Assembly: GCA_019973155.2 (NCBI GenBank)
Contig: BPQB01000010.1
Location: 496,001-560,000 of the forward strand
Source: Phanerochaete sordida
Lineage: Eukaryota; Basidiomycota; Agaricomycetes; Polyporales; Phanerochaetaceae
Direction: 5' to 3'
Length of the DNA stretch: 64,000 bases
Shown: one piece after another, positions 22,774-32,237 of the stretch
Layout of the letters: each line of letters opens with the position of its first letter
Position numbering within the stretch: the first letter of the stretch is position 1
Notes under the pieces: model-generated
Seen by the model: only the letters and a program-made list of their open reading frames with translations
What the model was told of the DNA's origin: nothing
The model's database searches: none
Made by a program: the position numbers and the translations under genes

Positions 22774-25604
22774 ATGCAGGCGCGACGACCCAACACCCAT
22801 TTCTTCGGTTCGCGTCGAGGGGCGCGCTACGACGGCACTCCGGGAGCGCCCAGCGACGACAGCGTACGTTCGTCAACATGATCCTGCTCGCGATCTGTTT
22901 CATCTGACGGTCTATACATACAGCTTTCCGAATCACCATCTCTCTTCAGTTGGGCCAGCATCGTTGACCATCTCGCCAAACATGACAGTGGAGAAATCAA
23001 TGATTACGCTGATGACATTGACAGTCTGCTGGTCTTTGTGAGTCCCATCTCTAGTTGGCGTTATTGAGGACGATTAATTGACTTTCATCTAGGGCGCTCT
23101 CTTTTCAGCTATCCTCACTGCGTTCATAGCCCAGACGTATCAAGCTCTCCAGTCTGGAGGGCTCACAACCACAAACCAACTCCTTGCCCTGAGCCTCCTC
23201 CACGCAACCGGAACAAAGCTTCCGGACACCGTATACCCAGTCCTAATCGCGCAAGCGAACATTTCCACTACACCTCCTGCCCCATCAGCGTCCGACAGAT
23301 GGATAAACATTCTCTTCTTCCTCAGCCTGCTCTTCAGCATCGCTGCCGCCCTCTTCGGAATCCTCGCCAAGCAGTGGCTGCGGGAATACATGAAGTGGAC
23401 GTCACCCCTGGCCGCCCCGCGCGAGAACGTCCTCGTGCGCCAGATCCGCACTGAGGCTTGGGAGGCCTGGCGCGTCGCGTCCATCATGGCGTCCATCCCT
23501 ATCCTTCTCGAGCTCGCCATGTTCCTCTTCCTGGCCGGCATCATCACGCTGCTGTGGACGCTGGACGACGTCGTCGCGCAGGTTGTCACCGTCTTCGCCG
23601 CGGTCTTTACGGGCATCATCGCTGCCTTCACCGTCTCGCCCATCTTCTCCAAGCGGTGCCCGTACCGCTCACCGACCGCGTGGGCTCTGCTCGCCGGCGC
23701 CAGGGCTGCGTACGTCGTGTGCAGCCCGGTGTGGTGGGCGGCTGTGCTCTGCGTCACGTTCAGTGTGGAGACCATCGGCTACTTCATCTTGGTCTTCTTC
23801 GACCCGCACGCCTCTCCGGACTACGAATGGAGTACGGACATCTGCAAGAACCATCTCTCCTCATCGCACATATTCCGGTCCTTCGTCAAGGGAGTCATGC
23901 CTTCAACATGGAGAGAACGGGACCTCGACTGCTGCTATTCCGACACCATCCGTTTGGGTCCGTGGTACCGTACCGATGGAACACACATCGACTTGCACAG
24001 GAAGGCAAAATCTCAGCTGATCAACGAGAAGGCTCGATTCTCCCCAGAACGCGAGAAGACCAAAGCGGAGCTGGCCCAGTCTGCTACGCTCGATCAAGCT
24101 GCCGAAACATTGTTGATCAACGTCGCTTCTACATATCGCCTGGCTCGCGCACTAGCCGAAGTACGCCATTCATCTGGTAACGCCCGCGTCATTGCCTCCG
24201 TAGACCAATGTACCCCCTTCATCCATTCCGATTCCCTGCAGGCCTTTGGCGAATCCGAGTGGGACGACCAAATTCGCGTGTTGACGGATTGGTGCCTCTT
24301 GACGTCTATCAAGGAGTACGACCGCCATCCGGATACACCGTACCTAGGCTTAATATCCCGCGACGACTTCCGATGGGAGTCTGACGTTCAGGTATCCGAA
24401 CAAGGTCAACTGTCCATCCTTTGTCGTCGTGATCCAGCTGTGGAGAACGTACCCCCTTCATCAGCTTCGTTCCTTGTTCCCAGCGTCGCTCGCCTCCTTA
24501 TGGCAGACCTTAGGCAGCTATCCGCCAGTACTCTCTTGACGCCGCCATCAGAGAGTGAGAGCGCCGTACCTCACCCCAGGCCATCGGAGCTCCTTTCTTC
24601 TCTCCCAATCCTCCGTCCGGCACGCCAAAGAGCACTGGAGCTCTTTTCATCCTTGTTCGTCCTGTCGGATGGCTTGGAAGACAGCGAAGTGCGGACCTCC
24701 TTCAGAGATGCGATAGCGCAGACGGGGTCCAAGGACAATCCTCTCGTCATCACATATGTTTCACCAGATGTCTTCATGATTGCCGTCAGCGCTCATGTTG
24801 AGATTGGTGTCTCCACGGACCGTAGTGCACTGGGTAAGCACGTCACTCAAACAGCTTTGCATCGTTAAACTCACGCATTGCATCATAGTTTTCAAAGGAG
24901 AAGGCGTGATGGCTGCTTCAGACTTTGCGTTGCTCCTGGACTACTTCGTTGAGAAACTGGATGGCGACCCCAACCGATATCTGGACCTCGTCATCCTTAC
25001 CTCCTTCTACTGGCTCAGGAGCGGCGGTGCCAGCGTTCTGCGCTTCTCGGCGGTCACCAGCGTTCTGAACCAGATGCTCGCCGCGGTGCGCACAATCATT
25101 GCGCGAACACACCCTGGCAGTCCGGTCTTTCAAAACCGAAGGGATATGCTCCTAATAGCAGAGCTGTCCTCTCGGAGCTACGCGCTCACCGTCTTGCATG
25201 GCCACCGCTTCCGAAGGCTCCTGCATGCATTGAGCGTTGCGTTCCGGAGGGACCTGCTCGTCGGCCAACAGGACAAGATTCACGCCTGCTTGCATGACGC
25301 CTTCGTCATCGCCCATAGCGAGAAGCCCTGCGAGTTGGATTCCTGTCCATGGAACCTCCACATTTGCACGCGTCTTTCGGGCACTTGCCAGCTACTCTCG
25401 AAGGACGGGGACCCGCCTCTTGAAAATACGATCCCCAGTCTCTCCCAGGTCACAGGTATCTTACCCTCCTCGAGACCTGACGGGAAGCACGTCGATGAGG
25501 CGGCGCGACGTTGTTCCGGATATCATGCTCCCACCGGCTGCGCAGGACGACCCTGGCTTACATCGAATGGATGCTGCTGCGGAGCACACTGTACCGTCCG
25601 CTAG
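22774..25604 (+). CDS. DUF6535-type membrane protein, copy 2, tail frameshifted relative to copy 1
   Basis: Four exons (introns 22864-22923, 23038-23092 and 24834-24888) at the same positions as in copy 1; 886 residues to the stop at 25602-25604. Shared blocks: LFSWASIVDHLAKHDSGEI, GALFSAILTAFIAQTYQAL, RWINILFFLSLLFSIAAALF, LAKQWLREYMKWTSPL, LDDVVAQVVTVFAAVFTGI and PIFSKRCPYRSPTAWA. The second domain includes YLDLVILTSFYWLRSGGA. Homology with copy 1 (YPPHSRETSGGSTRS) continues not in this frame but in the +1 frame as YPPRDLTGSTS from about 25460, which stays open to 26067. Either a recent frameshift changed the tail or a 97-nt intron (25449-25545) joins the frames. The stop used here is the simplest reading. 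Confidence 0.75.
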
Positions 25605-26132
25605 TACAGAGGCAGCGCACGAACAACTATCTTCGCCCTACACCCCACTTTCCCTTCTTCAATCTCCCCATCATCCATTTACTCTGACAAGATCACGACT
25701 GCCCCCGCATTCGTACAGCATATCCCCGGATTCTCCGTTCACCGACTCAGTCTATTCCTCTCCTGATCCATTATTAGGCCATGCCTCGCCTCCATCAGAG
25801 GCGGAGTCATCAACAGCTCGCTGGATCAACGGTGACGGGAGCACTGCGGCAGGTGCAAACGGCAAAAGTGTTCGATACGCGGCAAGGCTTTTCGGAGGAG
25901 ATGGAGATGACGAAGCGGACAAAAACAGGCATACAAATCGGGCGATTGAGATCGACGCTGGGCGGTGTAGGATCGCAGAAGGGACCTGTGACGAGGCGGT
26001 CGAGGGGGACCACAGCAGAGGCGTACATCTGACGCTGTGGCGGTCAGTTACGGCGAGTACCAAGTGAACCAGCCGACTTGATACACTACTTGGATACTGC
26101 TACACATCGCTGCATATTGTTTAGCTGCCCTA
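25605..26132. other. region after DUF6535 copy 2, still open in the ancestral tail frame
   Basis: Bases 25456-26067 keep an open frame with Ser/Pro-rich composition (SPDPLLGHASPPSEAESS) like the disordered tail of copy 1. It is either a decaying former coding region or the true 3' exon of copy 2. Confidence 0.4.
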
Positions 26133-27862
26133 TCACGACTGGGGCGACGATTTGACATCCTCTCGAATAGCCTGCTTGATCTCCTCGCAAACCTTCAAAA
26201 ACACCTCTGCCATCTTCTCGAAGTCCGACAGCTGCACAAGAAGTCAGCGGTCCTTCACATTGCCATCGGACCAACGCTGCACTACTCACTTCATTATAGA
26301 TCTGCGCGCTGAATCGCACCCAGAAGGCCTTGTTGTGATAGAAGTGCGAGGCATAAGCCTGGTGCTCGAGGAGGAGCCGGTCGCGGAGCACGTCGTTCGC
26401 AAAGTCGAGCTTGTTCGCAGGCACATCGCGCAGCGGCAGCTCGACGTTGACCATGTTCAGCGTCTGCGCGCCGTCTCCCGACTCGTCGATGACGCGGGTG
26501 CCCAGGATCTCCGCGGCACGCTGACCGCCTTCGCGCGCGAGGTCCCTGCAGTAGGTGTTGATCGCCTCTTCGCCACCGGCCCATTGGCGAAAGTCCAGCG
26601 CTGCCTTTTGTCAGAGAGCCTTTCAGGATGCGTCGATGTTCAGCGGAACGTACCTGCGTTGATACTCAGGTATGGGACGAAGTCCATGGTGCCCGGCCCT
26701 ATCATGGATATTAGCGAGGCCGATCGACGATTCAGCGCGAGAACACTGACATGAGAATGGAACAGCCCAATCATCTCCGTTCGTGTTTGGCTTGCTCATC
26801 CAGTCAGACTTGACTTGCGAGCCGTCTGAATTATATTGGTGGGACGTAGGAAATCCCGTCCTGATGATGTGCTGGTTCCTGTGACATTTTTAGCCGGGGC
26901 AACCTAGCAGAGAGACTGACACGCACCTCTTCGGCACGTAGAGCACGGCGCAGCTACGCTTTGCATAGAGCCATTTGTGACAGTTCTAAACTTAGGTCAG
27001 CGCAGAGCCGCGAAGGACGGACGCGAACGCACGGAAAACCAGAAATCCGGTTGGATCGCCTCCAAGTCTAGCCCGACTTCCTGCCCGATGCTGTGCGCGG
27101 CGTCCACAACGCTGTACACGTTCTCTTCGCGGCAGATCTTGACCATTTCTCTCCAGGGCATCAAGATCCCCGGGTTGCTGACGATGCTATCCAGGACGCA
27201 TACGACCTTGGGGTCGGGGTTCGCCTGTGACGCTTTCGCGCGGGGCAGCGCACGCAGATGTGCCCGAAAATCCTTTAGGATCTCGTCATTGCTCTTCGGG
27301 AAGTCGAGATCGAAGTTCGCGATGGTGAGCTGCGGGTTGGTGTCGTGGATATGTTCCATGTTCTTGTAAACACCCTTGTACGTCGTCGTAGCTAGCATCC
27401 CATCAACGCTAGCGCACACCCACAGACATAACAGAACGCACCGCCGACGAGCACGTCGCCCTCCCGCCAGACAAAGTTCCGCAGGACGATCCCCGCCGCG
27501 ACGGTCGCGTTGTTCACGAGCACGATCTCCTCCGTGCGCGCGCCGAGGAACGCCGCGAGGCGTGCGCGCACCTTGCTGAGCAGCGGATACCAGTCGATGC
27601 GGAAGAACTTGTCTGGGTTCTCCTCGATGATGTCCGCGAGCACGTTCGCGGCGCCCTGCACAGGCGTCGGCGGCGCACCGAACGAGCCTGGCGCGCATTC
27701 AGCATCGGAAGCGCGGGGAGTCGTCTTGGAGGGCTCACCATGATTCAGGTTGATGTACTTCGGGTCGAAGGACCAGAACTGGCGCATCGCATGGCCAAAG
27801 GGCGGGGGCGTCAGGCCCACGTAGTCCCAGAGTCCGATCTTGACGTGTGGTGTGTCGGCCAT
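26133..27862 (-). CDS. class V aminotransferase-like PLP enzyme (isopenicillin-N epimerase / Egt2-like)
   Basis: Eight exons (introns 27688-27738, 27392-27441, 26986-27032, 26879-26926, 26699-26750, 26601-26653 and 26232-26289) give 456 residues. Fold-type I PLP enzyme: INLNHGSFGAPPTPVQGA at the N-terminus, VNNATVAAGIVLRNFVW in the cofactor phosphate region, SVVDAAHSIGQEVGLD containing the Asp that contacts the PLP pyridine, and SNCHKWLYAKRSCAVLYV with the Schiff-base Lys in the CHKW motif. The C-terminal domain has GTMDFVPYLSINAALDF. Fungal relatives are often labelled isopenicillin-N epimerase. Hercynylcysteine sulfoxide lyase (Egt2, ergothioneine synthesis) belongs to the same group and is an equally good candidate. 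No targeting peptide. A divergent paralogue-poor setting gives no pathway clue. Confidence 0.87.
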
Positions 27863-28325
27863 GGTCGCTGTTCGTAGACAAGATAGCGAGCAGACGGCGG
27901 TCACCTACGTACGCTGCTGAATCGGTCTAAGTCGTAAGGCGAGAGATGTTGTGCATCTGGGAGTGGGCATGCACATCGCAGTACAATGTTGGGATCATGC
28001 GGAAAGGCTCGGCCGAGTTCAACGCTTCGAGTCATGGCCCTGAATCTATCGATCGCACTTGCTTGGCGCACTACAGTCTACAGCATCGCGGCGAAGACAC
28101 TTGCTATCAGTGAGTGACTACCGAGTAGGTGGTGAAAGAGCATGGAAGTGAACAAGAGCGGAGGTGGGCGCGTAGCCCTGCATCCCGCATGCAAGCACAG
28201 GCTAGACGTAGCTGGACCGAGGCTGGAGTATTTGCTCTGGTACCCAGAATCTCAGGCGCGACAGACTCTGGTATATGACTGCTCCTAATGATACATGGTA
28301 TACTGTTCAGACGTTCAGATGGTCA
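27863..28325. other. spacer between PLP enzyme promoter and SDR 3' end
   Basis: No gene, RNA or repeat recognised. Confidence 0.4.
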
Positions 28326-29195
28326 CTAGACAGCGTATCCCTAATCGTTCCTGGGTTAGCATGCGAATAGTCTTGGAGCAAACTCCACATACCCCATTGA
28401 CGAAGATCGTTTGTCCGTTGATCCAATTCGCCTCGTCCCTCGACAAGAACGCGATGATGGGCGCGATCTCGTCTGCCTTGGGAATGCGTTTCTGAGGGTG
28501 CAGGTTGGCGAAGAACTGGATCAGCTGTTCGCTCTTTCCATTGCGGAAGAGGTCGGTGTCGGTCGGGCCTGGCGCGATGGAGTTCACAGTGATGCCTCTG
28601 GCACCGAGGTCCTTGGCGAGAACACGGGTCATCTGCTCGACGGCACCCTTGGTAGCCGTGTAGATGAGGTAGTTTGGGGGAACGCCGGAGAAGAGCGTAG
28701 TCGCGGACGAGAAGAAGAAAACACGTCCACCTGGAGAGCCATCGCATTCAGCACGACGGATGATTCGTGGCAATTGCGGGACATACCGGCTTTTAGGTGC
28801 TTCGACGCGGCCTTCACCATGAATAGAGGGACCTTGACGTTGATGTTGAAGTGGTCATCGAAGTCCTTCTCGGTAATGGCGTCGAGAGGCTTGTTGCCCA
28901 TGAGCCCCGCGTTCAGCACGACGATGTCCAGCTGCCCGTAGTGCTGCACGGTCTCCTCGATGAGCTTCGTCCCCTCCGCAAGCGACGACATGTCCGCCTT
29001 GATGGCGACAGCCTTGCCCTTCCCCTCCGCGGTGATCTCCTCTACCAGCTCGTTGGCCGCAGCCTCGTTGCCGACGTAGTTAATGACAACGCTCGCGCCA
29101 TCGTCTGCGAGCCGTTTGGCGACGGCGGCGCCGATGTTGCGCGATGAGCCGGTGATGAGGGCGACTTTGCCAGAAAGCGGGAGAGATTCAGACAT
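28326..29195 (-). CDS. short-chain dehydrogenase/reductase (SDR), copy 1
   Basis: Classical cytosolic SDR of 253 residues, NAD(P)-dependent; substrate unknown. Three exons (introns 28731-28786 and 28341-28392). Cofactor motif TGSSRNIGAAVAKRL (TGxxxxIG), then VVLNAGLMGN (NAG motif), catalytic Ser in FFFSSATT and YLIYTATKGAVEQ (YxxxK). The end is WINGQTIFVNG followed by GYAV from a 15-nt last exon. The final acceptor was placed at 28341 because it restores the classical NGGYAV ending; the AG 10-11 bases earlier in the intron would give an unrelated tail. The partial gene at the window end is a paralogue with the same terminal exon length. A TATATA box lies 68-73 bp upstream. Confidence 0.9.
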
Positions 29196-29262
29196 AGCTG
29201 TAGGCAGCAGGAGAAAGTGAGAGGTGGTGAGGTGACGAAGGTGGTGGCAGGCTGGAGCCTTG

Positions 29263-29268
29263 ATATAT
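29263..29268 (-). promoter_or_regulatory. TATA box of SDR copy 1
   Basis: TATATA on the minus strand, 68-73 bp upstream of the SDR start codon. Confidence 0.5.
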
Positions 29269-30978
29269 ACGTCCGTATTCTGCTATCTTCGAAATTGTGA
29301 TGTCCTGAAATGTGCAGATACGTGCCGTAGAGGACATGACGGAATCGCGAGTGGGTCCCGGAAGAACTGAGAGAGCTGGTGCTGACAGAGAAAGCATGCC
29401 GTTCTCATGAGGAGAGAGCTTGGAGATGACAATCAGAACCCTGCTAGGAGGCGAAGGTCGGGGTGAGGCGCAAATTGTCGACTTGACGGCAACTTCGAGC
29501 TTGCGTATGTAGGCGGCACCGGAGGTAGCACATGAGGTAGCACAGCAAGATAGCCTAGCGAGCATCCAGAAGAGCTCGAAGTGTACGAGGATGGACTGGA
29601 AAGTCCTCGAGATCGCGCATAGAACCAGAAGCGGAGGAGAGAGTGGTGGAACGAAGACAGTGACCCAGCGGCGCGACTCGGGCGGGGGTGACAAGGATGA
29701 CGTTACATGAGTTACAAGTAACGCATAACGTCGCGCCTCGTCACGCGATCGCAGTCGCGTCCACCCCATGGCCAAGGCACACCTCCTCGAGACTTCTCTC
29801 ATCACTTCAGGCATAGAACAACCTACTCCTCATTCCTACTTTTGGTCTATGTTTTCCCCACCCAATCTCGCCGCATCGAGCGTGATGAGCACCTGAGGCC
29901 TGAGGTCGTGCTCCTCAGCCGCCTGAGTGCGAGGCTTCGGCCCATTCATGGTCGAATGCTCAGCTCCAGCGCCGTCAAACGCCTGGATTGGTACGCTTGT
30001 TGTCCTTCTGAGATGATATTTTACACACGCGATTGACACGCTTTAGCTGTGAATGACGCGATGATGCGCCAATACTCTCACGTTTGAAGGCAAGTCGTCT
30101 GGAGGTTTCGCCGGGATTCGCTGCAGCCCCGTCATGTTCACCCACCAAACCCCTCACCCGTGCAGCAATGCTGGATATACTAGCTGTCCTACTCTGTCAT
30201 GGGAACCTTGCCATGGCTGACTGCAGCCCGCAAATGACCTCGACCGTCCGCAGCGAGCAGCGGCATGCGCAGCAGGCCGACGCACTTGCACGGAACGACC
30301 GACGCCCATAGACAGCCTCTGGATATCTGCGGCGCCTCTGTTGACGTTGTACTCTACGCCCGACATTCTCGCGGTCGCAGGCGGATCCGCAGTCGGAGAC
30401 AAGGTACCGGCACTCCGATGTGTCGAACCTTCAGCGCGCCTAGCTGCGTAGCCCTGCGCAAAGCCGAGCACTGTCGGGTGCCTGTACATGGATATACGGC
30501 GGACATAACCTGTCCATCCATCCATGGCACAGCAAATCTCTGACTCGCCCATGTATGAGAACTCACTTTCACCGCCACGTTGAACCTTATTCGTGGTTAT
30601 GCAGATGGCTGGTGGGTCCCATCTAGCAGGTCTTCTCATGATCAGCCCATCGCGATGCTTCGTCGTCGGGCCTGTGCTCCCTGCGATGTGGCCGACTGCT
30701 CTCGGGCGTGGCAGCTGAGTCACTGCGCGGATTCCGACACGATGCGCGGACATGTGGAGGGCATGCGGACGCAGACGCGCGTCCGCTGCGATACCGTTGA
30801 AGCCAAAGGCACCGCAGTTCGCAGCCGGCGCCGCGCTGCCAGGAGCGCGCTGGACGCAGTCATGCCGCGGAGGTACTCGTGAGTCAGATCTTGTTCCCGC
30901 TTCCTGGCCAGCTGCGCCTCATTGACGATCACGATGCAGGGAGGTTTCATGGCGATGCGCGATGCTAGTTGGAGGGCA

Positions 30979-30984
30979 TATAAG
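30979..30984 (+). promoter_or_regulatory. TATA box of YGFGG gene 1
   Basis: TATAAG, 105-110 bp upstream of the ATG at 31089. The second YGFGG gene has a TATA-like TACATAAG at almost the same distance. Confidence 0.55.
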
Positions 30985-31088
30985 GACTGCGAGGCGCGAC
31001 CAGCAGAGCCCATCTCACAACTACTCGAGTTAACTCAAGCAACATTCCAACGCAAACCATCAGCACTACCAACCAGCCTACTCATACG

Positions 31089-31442
31089 ATGCCGTTCTTC
31101 ACCCGCAACTCGATGTTCAGCGCCTCCACCACCACCCTCACCTCCGCCGTCCCGACGCCTAACGCATCGACGACCTCTCTCGTGGCACACGCTCGCCCCG
31201 AGAAAGACTACTTCGCCGCGTCCGGCGCGCTCATGAGCGCGTACGGCTTTGGCGGCTGCGCCCCCGTCCTGCCGCCAGCGACGAAGTCCCCGCGGAAGAC
31301 CAAGTCGAGGTCATCCAGCCCTGCCACGCCCGTGAGCAAAGCGAACGCGCGTGCAGCGAAGGACTACGAAGCTGCCTATGGAGCCCTGTGCTCTACGTAC
31401 GGCTTCGGGGGTGCGCCCTTCGCGCCAACTCCCTCCAAGTAA
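31089..31442 (+). CDS. small protein with twin YGFGG motifs, copy 1
   Basis: Intronless, 117 residues, function unknown. It starts MPFFTRNSMFSAS and has a Ser/Thr-rich N-terminal stretch. Two copies of an 18-residue motif follow, K39-G56 (KDYFAASGALMSAYGFGG) and K91-G108 (KDYEAAYGALCSTYGFGG), each followed by AP and separated by a basic, Ser/Pro-rich linker (KSPRKTKSRSSSP). There is no signal peptide, membrane helix or cysteine pattern. A paralogue with the same start (MPFF), motif number and spacing lies at 45926-46291. I know the motif as common in small basidiomycete proteins but not with any assigned role. Confidence 0.85.
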   Translation: MPFFTRNSMFSASTTTLTSAVPTPNASTTSLVAHARPEKDYFAASGALMSAYGFGGCAPVLPPATKSPRKTKSRSSSPATPVSKANARAAKDYEAAYGALCSTYGFGGAPFAPTPSK

Positions 31443-32237
31443 AAGCTGCCACACAGCGTTCAAGTACGTTTGCATTCAGATGCGCAACAGGGCTGGATAT
31501 TTATAAATTTTCACAGACAGTCAATCTGGTCAAACCCACGCACGACTGTCGGCCATCGCACGATGGACACCTATGTGTCACTCGCCTCGGTGGCGCTGCA
31601 AAGCTGGTCGCGCAGCTCGGTCTCAAGCACTGTACCTCTATGGTACGGCGTTCATATGAAGCGCAGTATGGGGGAAATGCAATAGGGCGAGACAGAGGCG
31701 TATGAGGTTTCTCTTCTGACACAGTGTTGCCATCCGAGTCTCGCCTACCAATGGCTTACCTATCCCACGATACCCCTTCTCTACCCCTCCTCTTTAATTG
31801 CGCCGTTTATAATGGTACCGCTTGCATAATCTCGTATTATATGTCCCGCTTCTTTGCTGCCCTCAGACGGTATTGCAGTAGACCCGCTCGCGCCGATGAA
31901 TTCTTAGTGGTATATCATCTCAATACCACCTATACTACCTGAAAGCATGTCTCAAGGTCTACGCAATGACATCGCTAACGCTTAATATCATCTCACCTGC
32001 TAATTGTACGCTGGCTTGAGTTTGACTGTCCAGGGAGACACACGTCGACGCGTCGGTCTGGCAGCCATGCGCGCCAAATAAATGACACGCGATCACATGC
32101 TCCTGGGTCTTCCCACGGTTGATCTCGCGTTTCCGCGGCGTCTGTGCACCGCCAACTGAGCAAGTTTGACGTTTCCCTGATACATACCCTTCTCTTTTTC
32201 TCTCTTTTCCTAGGATTTTTGGACTCACGATACCCTA
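31443..32237. other. intergenic region before kinesin gene
   Basis: AT-richer, with no open frame of note and no repeat; 3' UTR of the YGFGG gene plus kinesin promoter. Confidence 0.45.

Larger units (their letters stand above)
29196..31088. other. intergenic region between SDR and YGFGG gene
   Basis: Divergent 1.9-kb spacer with promoters at both ends (TATATA 29263-29268 for the SDR, TATAAG 30979-30984 for the YGFGG gene). The longest open frame (minus strand, 29188-29814) overlaps the SDR promoter and has no family features. No gene supported. Confidence 0.45.

Noticed and set aside
28341..28392. SDR ending as ...VNGERLGIRCLVTI
   Set aside because: That uses the acceptor after CTAACCCAG. 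The acceptor after GATTAG gives the standard VNGGYAV ending.
29188..29814. 208-codon minus-strand open frame
   Set aside because: It overlaps the SDR promoter and start, lacks any domain, and has the Ser/Pro/Arg composition of chance frames.
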